A DNA stretch of 14,708 nucleotides from positions 1-14,708 of the forward strand of contig BNVZ01000015.1 of assembly GCA_025998475.1 (NCBI GenBank), read 5' to 3'. Source of the stretch: Endomicrobiia bacterium. Its GTDB lineage: Bacteria; Elusimicrobiota; Endomicrobiia; Endomicrobiales; Endomicrobiaceae. The translations under genes were made by a program, and so were the position numbers. The notes below the pieces were generated by a model. It was not told the origin of the DNA, made no database searches, and saw only the letters and a program-made list of their open reading frames with translations. Shown here in pieces: positions 14,386 through 14,708 of this stretch. The stretch's first letter is position 1, and each line of letters starts with the position of its first letter.

Positions 14386-14551
14386 AGCGTCCCTATTGTA
14401 TCATTTTATGCCAAAAAAGTTTCAATGTTGCAGAATCTCACCACAACAATCTCACAAAACATGGTTTTGCGTGAATTCTCTTGTGTGAAACTTGCTTGCT
14501 GCAGCGCTCATGGGGGGGGGCATGTCTTAATTCTCTTTTTTTTGTCACTTT
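14386..14551. other. Spacer between the barrel gene and def
   Basis: These 166 bases hold no gene on either strand that I believe. On the minus strand TTGAAA and TACAAT, 19 bases apart, end about 12 bases before the def ATG and might be its promoter, though the spacer is long. A hairpin-like element lies nearby: TCACAAAACATGGTTTTGCG on plus, with CAAAAC/GTTTTG arms around ATG and an outer TCA/TGA pairing with one extra base. It is AT-rich and has no U-run, so it is not a convincing terminator. The G9 tract is listed separately. Confidence 0.5.
14512..14520. repeat. Run of nine G flanked by CAT and CATG
   Basis: Nine G bases on the plus strand (C9 in the direction of the genes) stand between CAT and CATG, about 130 bases before the def start and 31 bases after the barrel gene stop. 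It is the longest G/C run in the window and the kind that changes length by slippage. It lies outside every gene I can support. Confidence 0.8.
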
Positions 14552-14708
14552 CTACCAGCTTATTCCTATTTCCCAATAAACTGCTTGCTTTTCTTTTTCT
14601 TTCAAAGGATCGTGTAAACTCTTCGAATACGTCAACGTTGAATTTACATATTTCCCGCTGTAACTTAATGATACTCCCGTTCCCATCATATATCTATCGT
14701 TGAAGCAA
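14552..14708 (-). CDS. Outer-membrane beta-barrel protein, C-terminal 51 residues (partial)
   Basis: The frame entering from the right edge (codons from 14707) ends at TAG 14554-14552 and gives 51 residues, with GTGVSLSYSGKYVNSTLTYS in the middle, then KSLHDPLKEKEKQ and the end AVYWEIGISW. The features are those of the last strands of an outer-membrane barrel: alternating polar and nonpolar residues, small Gly/Ser-rich strand starts, and an aromatic final residue, which is the recognition signal for the BAM complex. The pattern of a 'Y-x-K/x-L' strand, a charged turn and a last strand resembles ShlB/FhaC two-partner-secretion transporters, but 51 residues cannot prove the family. The rest of the gene lies outside the window. 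Confidence 0.6.
   Translation of the reverse strand, partial: CFNDRYMMGTGVSLSYSGKYVNSTLTYSKSLHDPLKEKEKQAVYWEIGISW

Noticed and set aside
14425..14703. 92-codon open frame on the plus strand at the right edge
   Set aside because: It lies over the minus-strand barrel tail and the G9 run, has no ribosome site or family resemblance, and the minus-strand reading makes better protein sense.
1..14708. CRISPR array, tRNA or rRNA genes, intact insertion sequence
   Set aside because: I saw no regularly spaced repeats, no cloverleaf or rRNA sequence and no transposase frame on either strand.

Overview
This is an AT-rich (about one third G+C by eye) bacterial segment in which every confident gene lies on the minus strand, so transcription runs from right to left. 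The right edge carries the tail of an outer-membrane beta-barrel gene, which points to a diderm. The rest is housekeeping genes, short spacers and one decaying restriction-modification island. Protein style, base composition and the pile-up of broken restriction genes fit an Elusimicrobiota/Endomicrobium-like insect-gut symbiont. That assignment rests on recollection of protein style and was not tested by a search.

Layout in transcription order: (1) 14708-14552, C-terminal 51 residues of an outer-membrane barrel, possibly a two-partner-secretion (ShlB/FhaC-type) transporter. (2) 14551-14386, a spacer with a run of nine G. (3) 14385-11644, def-fmt-trxA-trxB, tightly spaced: N-formyl removal, initiator-tRNA formylation and the thioredoxin couple. 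(4) 11613-9221, a restriction-modification island: a collapsed m4C-type methyltransferase pseudogene, an MvaI/BcnI-family endonuclease broken by two frameshifts, and an apparently intact second methyltransferase. (5) 9151-5731, polA and coaE, overlapping. (6) A 150-200 base rho leader behind a strong sigma70-like promoter, then rho. (7) A 320-base gap without a convincing gene. (8) A nucleotide-sugar dehydrogenase, recA, a GT9 glycosyltransferase and the first third of an NAD-dependent sugar epimerase, closely spaced: surface-polysaccharide genes enclosing recA.

The left edge is abnormal. Bases 1-72, read on the plus strand, encode the direct continuation of the epimerase that is broken off on the minus strand, so the DNA turns back on itself. 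The bases fit a self-primed fold-back (an 11-base 3' arm at 62-72 annealing to 10-20 and then being copied). This is most likely an amplification or assembly chimera at a contig end rather than a real gene arrangement.

I found no CRISPR array, RNA gene or intact mobile element. The most biologically interesting points are the nuclease-dead restriction system that kept one methyltransferase, a DNA polymerase I lacking proofreading residues and carrying two Glu-to-Asp changes in its polymerase active site, a possible length-changing homopolymer at the polA/coaE junction, and the long rho leader with a G8 tract.
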